A stretch of 64,000 nucleotides of DNA from CAWBXL01 sp963837365 (lineage in GTDB: Bacteria > Acidobacteriota > Terriglobia > Terriglobales > Acidobacteriaceae), in contig CAWIMW010000002.1 of assembly GCA_963837365.1 (NCBI GenBank), positions 806,001 to 870,000 on the forward strand, in the 5' to 3' direction. Positions 52,302-61,833 of the stretch are shown here, one piece after another. The first letter of the stretch is position 1. Each line of letters opens with the position of its first letter. The notes beneath the pieces were generated by a model that searched no databases, was not told the DNA's origin, and saw only the letters and a program-made list of their open reading frames with translations. Made by a program: the position numbers and the translations under genes.

Positions 52302-54941
52302 ATGAGGAATCCGTATGTTCGAATTTGTGTTGCGGTTCTGCTGTTGGCCGGCAGTTTGTTGGCGCAAAACGAGCCTAAAGATACGATTTATCTGGACCCG
52401 AAGCAGCCGATGGATGCACGAGTCGAGGATCTGATTTCGCGGATGACTCTGGAGGAAAAAGCCTCTCAGCTGGTGAACCAGGCGCGCGCCATTCCGCGTT
52501 TGCAGGTCCCGCAATACGACTGGTGGAGTGAGGCTCTCCATGGTGTGGCCAATGCGGGCACGGCCACCGTGTTTCCGGAACCGATCGGGCTGGCTGCCAC
52601 GTTCGACATGCCGTCGGTCCACGAAATGGCCATCGTGATTGGCACCGAAGCCAGAGCCAAGCACAATCAGGCAGTACGCGCCGGGCGGCGAGCCATCATG
52701 GAGGGCCTCGACTTCTGGTCTCCGAACATCAATATCTTCCGTGATCCGCGCTGGGGGCGCGGCCAGGAAACCTACGGAGAAGATCCCTTCCTCACTGGGC
52801 GCATGGGCGTGGCCTTCGTTACCGGATTGCAGGGGGATGATCCCAAGTATTACCGCGTAATCTCCACGCCGAAACATTTTTCCGTGCACAGCGGTCCCGA
52901 GCCAACCCGGCACAGCATGGATATTCCGGTGTCAAAACACGACATGGAAGACACCTATCTGCCGGCATTCCGCGCGGCGGTCACGGAGGGCAAGGCCGGT
53001 TCGGTGATGTGTGCCTATAACCGCGTCAATGGCCAACCGGCGTGCGCTAATGATTTCCTGCTGGTGGACCAACTCCGAGACAAGTGGAAATTCAATGGAT
53101 ACGTGGTTTCCGATTGCGATGCCGTAGCAGACATCTATCGCGGGCACAAGTACACCAGAAGCCTGGCTGGGGCGGCGGGGCTTTCGGTGAAGAAAGGGAT
53201 GGACAACGATTGTGCTGATTTTTTCCGCGTGGTCAAAGATGACTCTGACTACGCCAGATTTGTGGATGCGGTGAAGCAGGGCTTCCTGACCGAAAAGGAC
53301 ATTGATGTCTCGTTAAAGCGTCTTTTCACGGCACGTTTCCGGTTGGGGATGTTCGATCCTCCCGAGATGGTGAAATATGCGCAGACCCCAGACTCGGAAA
53401 TTGACAGTGAGCCGCACCGGGAACTCGCGTTGAAGCTGGCCCGCGAATCCATTGTTCTGTTGAAAAACGATGGCACGCTTCCTTTGGTTGCCGGTGTAAA
53501 AAAGATAGCGGTTTTAGGGCCGCTTGCCGAATCTGACCGCGTGCTGCAAGGCAACTACAACGGCACGCCGTCGCGCTCAACCACTGCATTGGAAGGGATT
53601 CGCAAGCAGTTTCCCTCCGCCGAAGTGACCTACGCGCCGGGAATGAACTTCCTGCGTGCGGAAGAACTGATTCCCACCGAGGTACTTTCAGCTCCCGATG
53701 GGCAGGCTGGGCTGCGCGGTGAATATTTTGCCAACAAAGATTTTGAGGGAACGGCACAGGTGGTCCGGGTGGACAAAAGCATCAGCATGAACCGCTTCCG
53801 CCCGGAGCGTGGCGCCATTCTGCCGCCTCCGGGCATGCAGAATTTTTCTGCGCGCTGGACGGGGTTTCTAACCGCCGATGACACCGGCGATTACAAGATT
53901 GGAAATGTCGGCTCCATGTACCGGCTGTGGTTCGATGGCAAGCTGATCGTGGATGATTTCAAGCCGCACGGCCCGGAACCCAACACGGCCATTGCCCATT
54001 TGGAAAAAGGGCATCGTTATTCGATCAAACTGGAATATGGACAAGGGGGAGCGGGCGTGCGTCTGGTATGGCTGCGCGTCATCGCGAATCCGATTCAGGA
54101 TGCGGTTGCCTTGGCAAAGCATGCCGATGTTGCCATTGCGGTCGTGGGCATTACTTCTCAACTCGAAGGCGAGGAGATGAAGGTCAATGTGCCGGGCTTC
54201 GAAGGCGGCGACCGCACCAAGATTGATTTGCCGAAAGATGAAGAAGACTTGCTCGAAGCGCTTGCCGCAACTGGAAAACCGCTGGTGGTTGTATTGATGA
54301 ACGGCAGCGCACTGGCGGTCAACTGGGCCAATGATCATGCCAACGCAATTCTGGATGCCTGGTATTCCGGCGAAGAAGGCGGGGCTGCTATCGCGCAGAC
54401 GCTGGCTGGCGCCAACAATCCCGCGGGACGTTTACCCGTGACTTTTTATACCGGCGTCGAGCAATTGCCTCCTTTCATGGACTACGCGATGAGTAATCGC
54501 ACCTATCGTTATTTCGAAGGGAAACCGCTCTACCCGTTCGGTTATGGCTTGAGTTATTCGAAGTTCGAATACAGCAACCTCAAGCTGTCCACCAACGATC
54601 TAACCGCTGGGGACCCGCTTACGGCAGAGGTGGATGTCAAGAATGCCAGCGGGCCGGATGGAGATGAAGTCGTGCAGCTCTACATCACCTTCCCCAATGT
54701 GCAAGGGGCGCCGTTACGCGCCTTGCGGGGCTTTACTCGGGTTCATATTCCAGCGGGTGGAACGCAACATGTGAAAATCGGTGTGGGCCCGCGTGACTTG
54801 AGCTTTGTCAATGACGCGGGGGACCGCGCGGTCTACGCCGGGGAGTACAGTATTACTGTGGGTGGAGGCCAGCCGGGAACTTCCGCTACGGGGGCCGAGG
54901 CCAAGCTTTCCATCCACGGAGAACAGAAGCTGCCGGAATAG
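52302..54941 (+). CDS. GH3 beta-glucosidase/xylosidase with PA14 domain, secreted
   Basis: 879 residues, AAGGGG before the ATG, signal peptide ending LLAQ. GH3 N-terminal barrel from about 40 to 330 with DPRWGRGQETYGEDP, the KH pair in STPKHFSVH and the nucleophile Asp271 in GYVVSDCDAV. A PA14-like domain (GQAGLRGEYFANKDFEGT ... GAGVRLVW) is inserted in the second barrel/sandwich domain, and a fibronectin-type III-like domain ends the protein (DEVVQLYITFPN). LHGVAN near residue 80 recalls beta-xylosidase/glucosidase members. It should release glucose or xylose from oligosaccharides in the periplasm. An operator for the LacI gene lies upstream. Confidence 0.88.
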   Translation: MRNPYVRICVAVLLLAGSLLAQNEPKDTIYLDPKQPMDARVEDLISRMTLEEKASQLVNQARAIPRLQVPQYDWWSEALHGVANAGTATVFPEPIGLAATFDMPSVHEMAIVIGTEARAKHNQAVRAGRRAIMEGLDFWSPNINIFRDPRWGRGQETYGEDPFLTGRMGVAFVTGLQGDDPKYYRVISTPKHFSVHSGPEPTRHSMDIPVSKHDMEDTYLPAFRAAVTEGKAGSVMCAYNRVNGQPACANDFLLVDQLRDKWKFNGYVVSDCDAVADIYRGHKYTRSLAGAAGLSVKKGMDNDCADFFRVVKDDSDYARFVDAVKQGFLTEKDIDVSLKRLFTARFRLGMFDPPEMVKYAQTPDSEIDSEPHRELALKLARESIVLLKNDGTLPLVAGVKKIAVLGPLAESDRVLQGNYNGTPSRSTTALEGIRKQFPSAEVTYAPGMNFLRAEELIPTEVLSAPDGQAGLRGEYFANKDFEGTAQVVRVDKSISMNRFRPERGAILPPPGMQNFSARWTGFLTADDTGDYKIGNVGSMYRLWFDGKLIVDDFKPHGPEPNTAIAHLEKGHRYSIKLEYGQGGAGVRLVWLRVIANPIQDAVALAKHADVAIAVVGITSQLEGEEMKVNVPGFEGGDRTKIDLPKDEEDLLEALAATGKPLVVVLMNGSALAVNWANDHANAILDAWYSGEEGGAAIAQTLAGANNPAGRLPVTFYTGVEQLPPFMDYAMSNRTYRYFEGKPLYPFGYGLSYSKFEYSNLKLSTNDLTAGDPLTAEVDVKNASGPDGDEVVQLYITFPNVQGAPLRALRGFTRVHIPAGGTQHVKIGVGPRDLSFVNDAGDRAVYAGEYSITVGGGQPGTSATGAEAKLSIHGEQKLPE

Positions 54942-54950
54942 CTTGGGCCA

Positions 54951-56624
54951 ATGAAGCATTGGAAGTTTGTAGTTGGAACGGTTGCAGGGTTGCTGATTGT
55001 TTCCATGAGCGCGCAAACTGCCGCTCCGGGAAAAGAATCCAGCCCTATTCACTTTGCCTACCAGCCAATTGATTTTCGGTTGGACAACTCTGAAACGCCT
55101 CTGGCCCATGCGCCCGAAACCATGGCTGGGGGCGTTGCCATTTTCGACTACAACAATGATGGCAAGCTGGACGTATTTTTCACCAATGGAGCAAGTATCG
55201 ACACGCTCCAGAAGGACTCTCCCCAATATTCCGATCGTCTTTTTGAAAACGACGGGCATGGGCATTTTACCGATGTCACGCAAAAGGCGGGCCTCGCAGG
55301 AACTGGCTTTGATACCGGAGTTGCCATCGGCGATTACGACAATGACGGCTATGAAGATGTTTTCGTGGCCGGCGTGTATCGCAATACGCTTTACCACAAT
55401 AATGGCAACGGCACCTTCACGAATGTCACCACGAAGGCGGGATTCAACAAACCTGATTCCGAATTCGGACCACTTTGGGCGGTGGCAGCCGCATGGGTGG
55501 ATGTAAACAATGATGGGCTGCTGGATCTGGTCGTCATCAACTATCTCAAGTGGGACGCTAAGACCGAACCCGATTGCGAGGTTTTCGGTCACCATGACTA
55601 CTGTCATCCCAAGATGTACAAGCCGACACCCGACCAGCTGTTCCTTAACAACGGGGACGGAACATTTCGCGATGCTTCGGTGGAATCGGGATTACGCGCG
55701 CATCCGGGAAAGGGCATGGGCGTAGCTGCTGCCGATTTCAGTCTTACCGGCAAAATGGATTTGTTTGTGCCTAACGATAAGCTGGTGAACTTTTTCTTTC
55801 GAAACAAGGGAAACGGGAAGTTCGATGAAGTGGCGTTCGAGACCAATACTGCGTTGCGGGAAGACGGTGTCTTCATTTCAGGCATGGGAACGGACGCCAA
55901 CGACCTCGACAACGATGGCTATCCTGACATTGTTGTGGTCGCGCTCGACAAAGAGACTTTCCCCATCTACCGCAACACCGGGAAAGGCGATTTCACCGAG
56001 GTAACTGAAACCAGTGGGATGACACAGCTCAGCATGCCGATGGCGGGCTACTCCCCCAATATCGCCGATTTTGACAACGACGGATGGAAGGACATTTTTG
56101 TTTCGCGCGGGCACGTGCAGTCCATGAAGGATCAACCAAGAGTCGCAGTGGAGCAGCAGAACACCGTCTTCCGAAACCTCGGCGGAATGAAGTTTTCCGC
56201 TTTGACCGAGGAGGCGGGATTCACCGCACTCCCTCCATCTCGCCATCGTGGCTCTGCGGTCGGGGACTTGAATGGCAATGGAAAATTGGACGTCGCCGTG
56301 ACTGCGCTCCGCGCCCCAGGTGAAATTTGGATGAATGACAGTCCCGACCACAATCATTGGCTGGAGTTCAAGTTGCAAGGAACCAAGAGCAATCGTGACG
56401 GGATTGGCGCACGCATTAAGGTGGTGACAAAACGCGGTGCGCAATACAGCCAGATGCACAGTTGCGCAGGTTATGCATCCTCGAGCGCCGGGCCGGTGCA
56501 TTTCGGTCTTGGGCCTGACACCGCTGCAGACTTGGTGGAAATTCACTGGCCGTCAGGGACTGTGCAGCAGCTGAAGAATGTGGATGGAGATCGTATTATG
56601 ACGGTCAAAGAAGCTGCGCAATAA
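54951..56624 (+). CDS. CRTAC1-like FG-GAP/ASPIC-UnbV protein, secreted
   Basis: 557 residues with a signal peptide ending MSAQ. FG-GAP/VCBS calcium-binding repeats run through most of it, each with the D-x-D/N-x-D-G pattern (FDYNNDGKLDVF, GDYDNDGYEDVF, DVNNDGLLDLVV, DFDNDGWKDIF). The C-terminus is an ASPIC/UnbV domain (GIGARIKVVTKRG ... VEIHWPSG). It forms a beta-propeller outside the cell and may bind sugars or proteins. It begins nine bases after the GH3 gene, so they are co-transcribed. Precise role unknown. Confidence 0.85.
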   Translation: MKHWKFVVGTVAGLLIVSMSAQTAAPGKESSPIHFAYQPIDFRLDNSETPLAHAPETMAGGVAIFDYNNDGKLDVFFTNGASIDTLQKDSPQYSDRLFENDGHGHFTDVTQKAGLAGTGFDTGVAIGDYDNDGYEDVFVAGVYRNTLYHNNGNGTFTNVTTKAGFNKPDSEFGPLWAVAAAWVDVNNDGLLDLVVINYLKWDAKTEPDCEVFGHHDYCHPKMYKPTPDQLFLNNGDGTFRDASVESGLRAHPGKGMGVAAADFSLTGKMDLFVPNDKLVNFFFRNKGNGKFDEVAFETNTALREDGVFISGMGTDANDLDNDGYPDIVVVALDKETFPIYRNTGKGDFTEVTETSGMTQLSMPMAGYSPNIADFDNDGWKDIFVSRGHVQSMKDQPRVAVEQQNTVFRNLGGMKFSALTEEAGFTALPPSRHRGSAVGDLNGNGKLDVAVTALRAPGEIWMNDSPDHNHWLEFKLQGTKSNRDGIGARIKVVTKRGAQYSQMHSCAGYASSSAGPVHFGLGPDTAADLVEIHWPSGTVQQLKNVDGDRIMTVKEAAQ

Positions 56625-56634
56625 GCGGTCCGCC

Positions 56635-57699
56635 CTACTTCATCACTCCGCGTTGGGCGACTCCGATATTATCCCGGGTCGTGTTCTTGACCAGATACAT
56701 CATCTCGTCTGCCTGGCGGATGACATCGTGTGGAGTTTTTGCGTCGTGCGGATAAGTTGCCATACCGATCGAAGCGCGGACGTTCAGGTTCAATCCTTCT
56801 TCTTTGCAGAACATGCTGGCGCGCAAGCTGTCACGCAGACGCTTGGCCACATTGACGGCGGAGTCTTTTCCGGTTTGCGGCAGCAGGACTACAAATTCAT
56901 CCCCGCCATAGCGGAAGGCGAAATCGATCAGCCGGAGCTGGGCTTTGATTAAGTAGCCGATCTCCGCCAGCAACTTGCTTCCAATCAAATGTCCGTGAGT
57001 GTCATTGACCTGTTTGAAGTGATCGAGGTCAATGAAAAGCACACTGAATTCATATCCGAAACGCGACGAACGATAGACCTCAGCCTCGAGCGTTTTATAA
57101 AGATGACGCGCGTTGTAGAGGCCGGTGCAGTCATCGGTGATGGTCAGTTCCTGAATTTTTTCCACTGAGCGCGCGTTTTCGATGGCGATGGCGGCGTAAT
57201 CGCAAAGGGATTGCAGGAAATAGGTTTCCTGGTCGGTGAAGTGCTCCAGGTGGACGTTCACCAACTGAATCACACCCAGCACGCGAAGTTTGGAGCGCAG
57301 TGGAACACAGATAATGGACCGCGTCTCCCATTTGGTCATTTCGTCAATCCGCTTGGCGAAGCGGGGGTCGGTCATGACATCCGGGACGATCAGCCGCTCG
57401 CCGTTTTTAGCCACCCAGCCGGCGATGCCCTCCCCTACTTTGAGCCGGACGTTTTTCAAGGCTTCCGCAGCCGTACCCACCGCGATGGCGAAGTAGAGTT
57501 CACTCTTTTCCTCGTCCACCATGAGCAACGACCATGTATCTGGTTGAAAATACTCGGCCATTTTCTCCATGATGGTTTGCAGAATGGAGTCGAGGTCCAG
57601 CGAAGAGGTGAGGGCCTTAGCCACCCCGTGAAAAATCTCCAGTTCTTGCCCTTGCCGGTTGTGGTCCGGCTCTGGGCTTGCTGCGGCGCCCTTCGTCAT
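56635..57699 (-). CDS. GAF-GGDEF diguanylate cyclase
   Basis: 354 residues from the ATG at 57697-57699. A GAF sensor domain (about 35-185, with WSLLMVDEEKSELYFAIAVG) is followed by a GGDEF domain (about 190-350) with an intact active site YGGDEF. The inhibitory site R-x-x-D (RLID) sits five residues before it, as in product-inhibited cyclases. It should make cyclic-di-GMP in response to a ligand or redox signal at the GAF domain. Cytoplasmic, no membrane helix. It faces the CRTAC1-like gene, ending 11 bases from it. Confidence 0.9.
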   Translation of the reverse strand: MTKGAAASPEPDHNRQGQELEIFHGVAKALTSSLDLDSILQTIMEKMAEYFQPDTWSLLMVDEEKSELYFAIAVGTAAEALKNVRLKVGEGIAGWVAKNGERLIVPDVMTDPRFAKRIDEMTKWETRSIICVPLRSKLRVLGVIQLVNVHLEHFTDQETYFLQSLCDYAAIAIENARSVEKIQELTITDDCTGLYNARHLYKTLEAEVYRSSRFGYEFSVLFIDLDHFKQVNDTHGHLIGSKLLAEIGYLIKAQLRLIDFAFRYGGDEFVVLLPQTGKDSAVNVAKRLRDSLRASMFCKEEGLNLNVRASIGMATYPHDAKTPHDVIRQADEMMYLVKNTTRDNIGVAQRGVMK

Positions 57700-57908
57700 G
57701 GACAACGATTCCCTCAGATAGTGGAAGAGAGTATGGAAATTATATGCGGGGCCCAGAAGTACGGGCAATGAACCTTAGTAACAGGAACCCGCAAAGGAAC
57801 GCTGGGAAGGGCAGAAGCAGATGATGCTCCCAACAAATAGCGATAGCGAAAGACGAAAATCAGCCAGTTCCCCGACGCTTCACGCGCGCAGCTTGAAAAT
57901 TTCCTCAA

Positions 57909-57930
57909 ATGTGCATAGACTATGTGCATA
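57909..57930. promoter_or_regulatory. Direct repeat ATGTGCATA upstream of toxin-antitoxin genes
   Basis: Two copies of atgtgcata (57909-57917 and 57922-57930), 13 bases apart, lie 27 bases before the antitoxin start. A ribbon-helix-helix antitoxin could bind these to repress its own operon. Confidence 0.45.
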
Positions 57931-57957
57931 TCTATGTACCACTGATTAGGCACACCT

Positions 57958-58239
57958 ATGTCGATCCGACGAGCCCATGTCCTGCTTCCAGAAGATCTCC
58001 TCAAGGAAATTGACGCTATCGTCGGCCCTCGTGGAAGGAGCGCTTTTCTGGTAGAAACTGCGCGTAACGAAGTCCGGCGGCAGAAGCTATTGCAATTTCT
58101 TGAGAGCAGTGACCCGGCATGGAGGGAGAAAGATCATCCTGAGTTGGGGGGGCACTCGTCTACCTGGGTAAGTAAATTGCGCCAACACGGTGAGTCCCGC
58201 CTGCGGCATGTCACTGAAAAACGCGGCAAGTCCCGCTAA
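57958..58239 (+). CDS. Ribbon-helix-helix antitoxin (VapB-like)
   Basis: 93 residues. The N-terminus AHVLLPEDLLKEIDAIVGPRGRSAFLVETARNEV has the beta-strand plus two-helix pattern of CopG/RHH DNA-binding proteins, and the C-terminal part is charged and disordered-looking, which is typical of a toxin-neutralising tail. The stop overlaps the toxin start by one base. It should bind and silence the PIN toxin and repress the operon. Confidence 0.8.
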   Translation: MSIRRAHVLLPEDLLKEIDAIVGPRGRSAFLVETARNEVRRQKLLQFLESSDPAWREKDHPELGGHSSTWVSKLRQHGESRLRHVTEKRGKSR

Positions 58240-58628
58240 TGCACCTTCTGCTTGATACAACCGTGTTGATTGACGCTCTGCGGCTCCGTCATGGGAGACG
58301 GCAACTGCTGGCTGAGTTGGTGCGTGCGGGACATACCTTGGCTACCTCTTCCCTGAATGTAGCCGAGGTCTACGCAGGCATGCGTCCCGGCGAAGAGGCC
58401 CGAACCGAAACGTTCCTCAGCGCTTTGGAATGTTATGACATTACCGGCCATATCGGGCGGGTCGCTGGAGGACTGAAAAGTGAGTGGTCACGGAGAGGCC
58501 GGACTCTGACTCTAGCGGACACAATTATTGCCGCCATCGCGTTAGAGCACAACTGTACCTTGATGACGGATAACGTCAAGGACTTCCCTATGAGTGAGCT
58601 GGATTTATATCGATTACCGGGCGAATAG
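58239..58628 (+). CDS. VapC-type PIN-domain toxin
   Basis: 129 residues. PIN-domain acidic residues are in place: Asp6 in LLLDTTV, Glu43 in NVAEVYAG, Asp94 in LADTIIAA and Asp111 in MTDNVKDF. VapC toxins cut tRNA or rRNA when freed from the antitoxin. It overlaps the antitoxin gene (TAATG). Nothing mobile is adjacent, so it looks like a chromosomal module. Confidence 0.9.
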   Translation: MHLLLDTTVLIDALRLRHGRRQLLAELVRAGHTLATSSLNVAEVYAGMRPGEEARTETFLSALECYDITGHIGRVAGGLKSEWSRRGRTLTLADTIIAAIALEHNCTLMTDNVKDFPMSELDLYRLPGE

Positions 58629-58644
58629 ATCCAGAGAATCTCTA

Positions 58645-59949
58645 TCAAAAGATCGCGGAAAAAAAGCCCTTAATTTTCCCAAAAAATCCGCGTTTTCGAG
58701 GCTTGGCTGCAATCATTTGCGGGGGCGGCAAGACCATCACTTCCAAGGGCGCAGGTCGATCGGCGTACCCCAAAGACAACCGCGCTACTTCCGGGGCGGA
58801 CGGAACTGTAGTGTCGGTCCCGCGAAAAACAAACGGTGCATCCACTTTAATGTGGACTTTATCCGAGTCTGGCAACGGTGAGGTCATCGAGCTATTGGCA
58901 TCAACTTGCGGGTGGATGCCTGCAATGGTCGCCGACACAGGAGGGTGTGCCGCCGATGCCAGCAGTTCAGGAATCATGGGCTCAGGGCATCCACAATTGG
59001 CAGGAATCCCTGTACCGCGCTGCGAGATTTGGCCTCCATGAAAAACCACTTCTTCAGAGCGCTTCACCTGATAAGTTCCGTCTCCGAGCAATTCGGAAAC
59101 AATCACCGAGCCGGTGTTTCCCCGTAACGAACGAACGCAGGTATTGCCGCGCGAGTCGGCGCTGATGGCGAAATCAAATTCTCCGGGGCCGGCAAACAGG
59201 ATGCGGAAGTCGGGAGTCATCACAGAATCCGCCGATGTATCGAGAACGTAATGCGCTTCGAGTGCGCCCGTATTCATGGCCAGCAGCATGTCGCGGCCGC
59301 TTTTCGAATAGTTCACGGAAACCGTGGTCCCGGGGCAAACCCGCACTTGCCCGCCGCGCGGCAGATGCATGATCGCGGTATCGTTGCCTGCGGTCAGAGC
59401 TGATCCCTGGCCTTCCGTCCGGGCTACGGTTTGCACAGTCGCTCCCGAACCCCCGGGGGAAACGATCGCCAGGTCGGTTGCATTTTCGCGGAGCGGCGGG
59501 GCTGGAGCAATCTTCTGCTCAAGGGGCTTCAGGCGGATCATCAGGCGATTGCCGGCTGCGTCCCAGCTGTAACCAATCGGTTTTGCCAGGTCGACCACTA
59601 CGCGCGCAATGGGAGGAGCGTTTTGAAATTGATCGACGCGGACGCCTTCGATTTGATCACTGCGGAAATCAATCCCTTTGCGCGCGGACAATAAAGAACC
59701 AGGCAGATCGATCACCAGACGTGATGGGTTTTTTAGGGTGATAATTTGCGGGATGATCGGGCGTGTAGTAATGATTTCAATGGCAGGCCCGTCGGCACTG
59801 GGAATCACTCGCACGGAACGGATTCGGACGATGGGAGCACTTTTCGCAGGCGAAGTCTGCGCCCAACCGGATGAACCGGCGGCCAAAACTACGGCGGCAA
59901 TCAGCGACCCAATCAGCTGGTAGTGAGGACGCGGCAAGAAACCATCCAA
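58645..59949 (-). CDS. AMIN-domain secreted protein
   Basis: 434 residues, starting from a TTG; no other in-frame start is available before the signal peptide (IGSLIAAVVLAAGSSGWAQ). Residues about 40-140 form an AMIN domain (VRIRSVRVIPSADGPAIEI ... SRLVIDLPG ... RVVVDLAKP), which localises proteins to the cell wall or septum and is also found in secretins. The middle resembles a FecR-like domain (RGGQVRVCPGTTVSVN). The end is Pro-rich and basic. Function unknown; it may help anchor an envelope complex. Confidence 0.75.
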   Translation of the reverse strand: MDGFLPRPHYQLIGSLIAAVVLAAGSSGWAQTSPAKSAPIVRIRSVRVIPSADGPAIEIITTRPIIPQIITLKNPSRLVIDLPGSLLSARKGIDFRSDQIEGVRVDQFQNAPPIARVVVDLAKPIGYSWDAAGNRLMIRLKPLEQKIAPAPPLRENATDLAIVSPGGSGATVQTVARTEGQGSALTAGNDTAIMHLPRGGQVRVCPGTTVSVNYSKSGRDMLLAMNTGALEAHYVLDTSADSVMTPDFRILFAGPGEFDFAISADSRGNTCVRSLRGNTGSVIVSELLGDGTYQVKRSEEVVFHGGQISQRGTGIPANCGCPEPMIPELLASAAHPPVSATIAGIHPQVDANSSMTSPLPDSDKVHIKVDAPFVFRGTDTTVPSAPEVARLSLGYADRPAPLEVMVLPPPQMIAAKPRKRGFFGKIKGFFSAIF

Positions 59950-60001
59950 TACAAATTTAAGTTGCCGGCGGGAAAGATATCACGCTGACACGGCCCTAAC
60001 G

Positions 60002-60331
60002 TTAAGTCTGAGGCAGGAATTCATACTCTTCAATGACCGCCGCTACTGCCACCTTACCGTCGTCACCAGGCTCATCCACGCGCACGACTTTGCCCTTGCA
60101 GCGGACGTGAATGCTCTCCGTGAGGGTGATTTCCGGCGGAAGGGTAAGGGTGAATTCAATCGCCGCTCCTGCCTCCACCGCCGATTCCACGTAAAAGCAT
60201 ATGCCCCGAGCACTTACGTCACGGCTGGTGGCATCTTGTTCCTGCGGAGTAGTTTGTTCTTGTTTAACCGCAACTGGCAGACGCAACGCAAAACGACGCG
60301 TCGAGCGCTTCTCTGGTGAGGCTTCGGCCAT
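60002..60331 (-). CDS. PilZ-domain protein
   Basis: 109 residues from the ATG at 60329-60331, chosen because GGGAG lies six bases upstream and the longer frame is not protein-like. RRFALRLPVAVK resembles the R-x-x-x-R of the cyclic-di-GMP-binding loop, and DVSARGICFYVES matches the D/N-x-S-x-x-G motif. A small cyclic-di-GMP effector is likely, which pairs with the GGDEF protein at 56635. The 276 bases before it (60332-60607) hold no gene I can support. Confidence 0.8.
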   Translation of the reverse strand: MAEASPEKRSTRRFALRLPVAVKQEQTTPQEQDATSRDVSARGICFYVESAVEAGAAIEFTLTLPPEITLTESIHVRCKGKVVRVDEPGDDGKVAVAAVIEEYEFLPQT

Positions 60332-60607
60332 GGTCTCTCCCATTAGCTTGTTAGCATGGCGGTTCGGAGCATACGTGTCAAGGCCATCTTGATTCTTGGG
60401 TTTAGCGGAAGGGGTTGCAAGCGGCGAGTGAGGAAGTGGTTTCCACTTTGGGCTTTGATGATCTGCGCAACAGTTTTTAGGGGTGCCGCGAAGGTCCCGA
60501 AGACGCCGGAACCGATGGTTGCCGGTTCCGGCGATCCTACCCCACAGCCCTCCCCCAAGAGGAGTGAGGTCCATACCTCGGGCATGTGCTTCCCCCAAGC
60601 ACAACTC

Positions 60608-60964
60608 TTAGAAATCAACCAATTCGGCCAGCGCACTGGCGCCGTCATCGCCATTAAGACCCATTTCGCCGCGTGCCCTCAAGAGTCTCCGCACAACCGA
60701 ATCTTCACTGATACCGAGAATCGTGGCAGCCTCGGCTGCGGTGTAACCTCTGATGTCGCAGAGGATGAATACCTCGCGATAGGTCCTGCGCAACTGGAGC
60801 GCCTGCATGACCAGGGCTTGAAAGGTTTCGTATTTGCCTTTCGCGACTGAGTTTTCAGTGCTGCCTGTCACCGCAGATTTTGTCAACGGCAATTCCCGGT
60901 TGATTCTGGCCACTGCGGTTCCCACTATCTGGTCTCCAAATCTGAGTTCTTTTTTGCCTTTCAC
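60608..60964 (-). CDS. Sigma-70 region-4-only protein
   Basis: 118 residues from a GTG with no visible ribosome-binding site. The second half is a good sigma region 4 helix-turn-helix: LRRTYREVFILCDIRGYTAAEAA then TILGISEDSVVRRLLRARGEM, which binds the -35 element. Region 2, needed for core binding and the -10 element, is missing and the first 45 residues match nothing. It may be a truncated ECF sigma factor, a decoy regulator, or a remnant. The next sigma gene at 61177 is on the opposite strand and has both regions. Confidence 0.65.
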   Translation of the reverse strand: MKGKKELRFGDQIVGTAVARINRELPLTKSAVTGSTENSVAKGKYETFQALVMQALQLRRTYREVFILCDIRGYTAAEAATILGISEDSVVRRLLRARGEMGLNGDDGASALAELVDF

Positions 60965-61176
60965 CGGGATAGTGCTCGACCTCAGAATTTCGTTTCAAGG
61001 CGCGTAGATTTTTCTTGATTCTCGGAAATGGCTTGCCAGACGGGCCATTTCAAGAGGCTGGATATTTGCGAATATGATGCTCCCCATCAATATTGCTCAT
61101 AACAAGGTGCATCCGGAAGCTTCGCCACAGTGTAAAATGTTGCGCACTCGCAACAGGTCACCGGGGGGTTACCAGC

Positions 61177-61779
61177 TTGCAGTTCGAGGCCTTTGATGCG
61201 TCGTACTTAAAACGTCTGCAAGAGGGTGATCACCAGACGCAGCAACACTTTGTCGCCTATTTTGGAGAGCTGATCCAGAAGAAGCTGCGCTCCCGTGTGT
61301 CATCGTCCCAGCTGGTTGCGGATTTGCGCCAGGAAACCTTCGCCCGCGTCTTTAAGGTGGTTCGCGGCGGCAGCGGCATCCGTCATCCGGAGCGGCTGGG
61401 GCCATTCGTGGTTTCGGTCTGTAACCATGTGCTGATGGAGCACTACCGCTCCTCTGCTCGCGAGACCCCATTAGAGGATGAACAGGGCGACATTTTCCCC
61501 GATACCCACAGCCCTGATCCGCTAAATAGCGCTATGGGCAAGCAGACCGTGAAAATCGTCCGCCAGGTTCTGGAGGAGCTGCCCGAGAGAGACCGCCGCG
61601 TTCTGAGGGAGCTTTTTCTGGAAGAGCGCGACAAAGACGACATCTGTCATGACTTTGGGGTGGACCGGGACTACTTGCGGGTTTTGGTGCATCGCGCGAA
61701 ACAGGCATTTAAATCACAGTATCTAAAGGGGAAAGGTCCGGTCAAGGGCAACGGTGCAGGAGCCGGGGCGGCTCCCTAG
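61177..61779 (+). CDS. ECF sigma factor
   Basis: 200 residues from a TTG at 61177 (GGGGGG upstream; a longer frame from 61093 has no support). Region 2 has SQLVADLRQETFARVFKVV, and region 4 has LPERDRRVLRELFLEERD then DICHDFGVDRDYLRVLVHRAK. Together they direct RNA polymerase to a specific promoter set. A zinc-finger anti-sigma gene follows by 54 bases, as is usual for ECF systems. Trigger unknown. Confidence 0.85.
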   Translation: MQFEAFDASYLKRLQEGDHQTQQHFVAYFGELIQKKLRSRVSSSQLVADLRQETFARVFKVVRGGSGIRHPERLGPFVVSVCNHVLMEHYRSSARETPLEDEQGDIFPDTHSPDPLNSAMGKQTVKIVRQVLEELPERDRRVLRELFLEERDKDDICHDFGVDRDYLRVLVHRAKQAFKSQYLKGKGPVKGNGAGAGAAP

Positions 61780-61833
61780 GTTGCAACGTTTCGCGGCTTT
61801 GATTCACTACCTATCCAGAGAGGAAATGCGGAC

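Noticed and set aside
60356..60850. Plus-strand open frame of 164 residues over the sigma-4 gene
   Set aside because: It overlaps the minus-strand sigma region-4 coding sequence and reads as its complement; low likelihood of being real.
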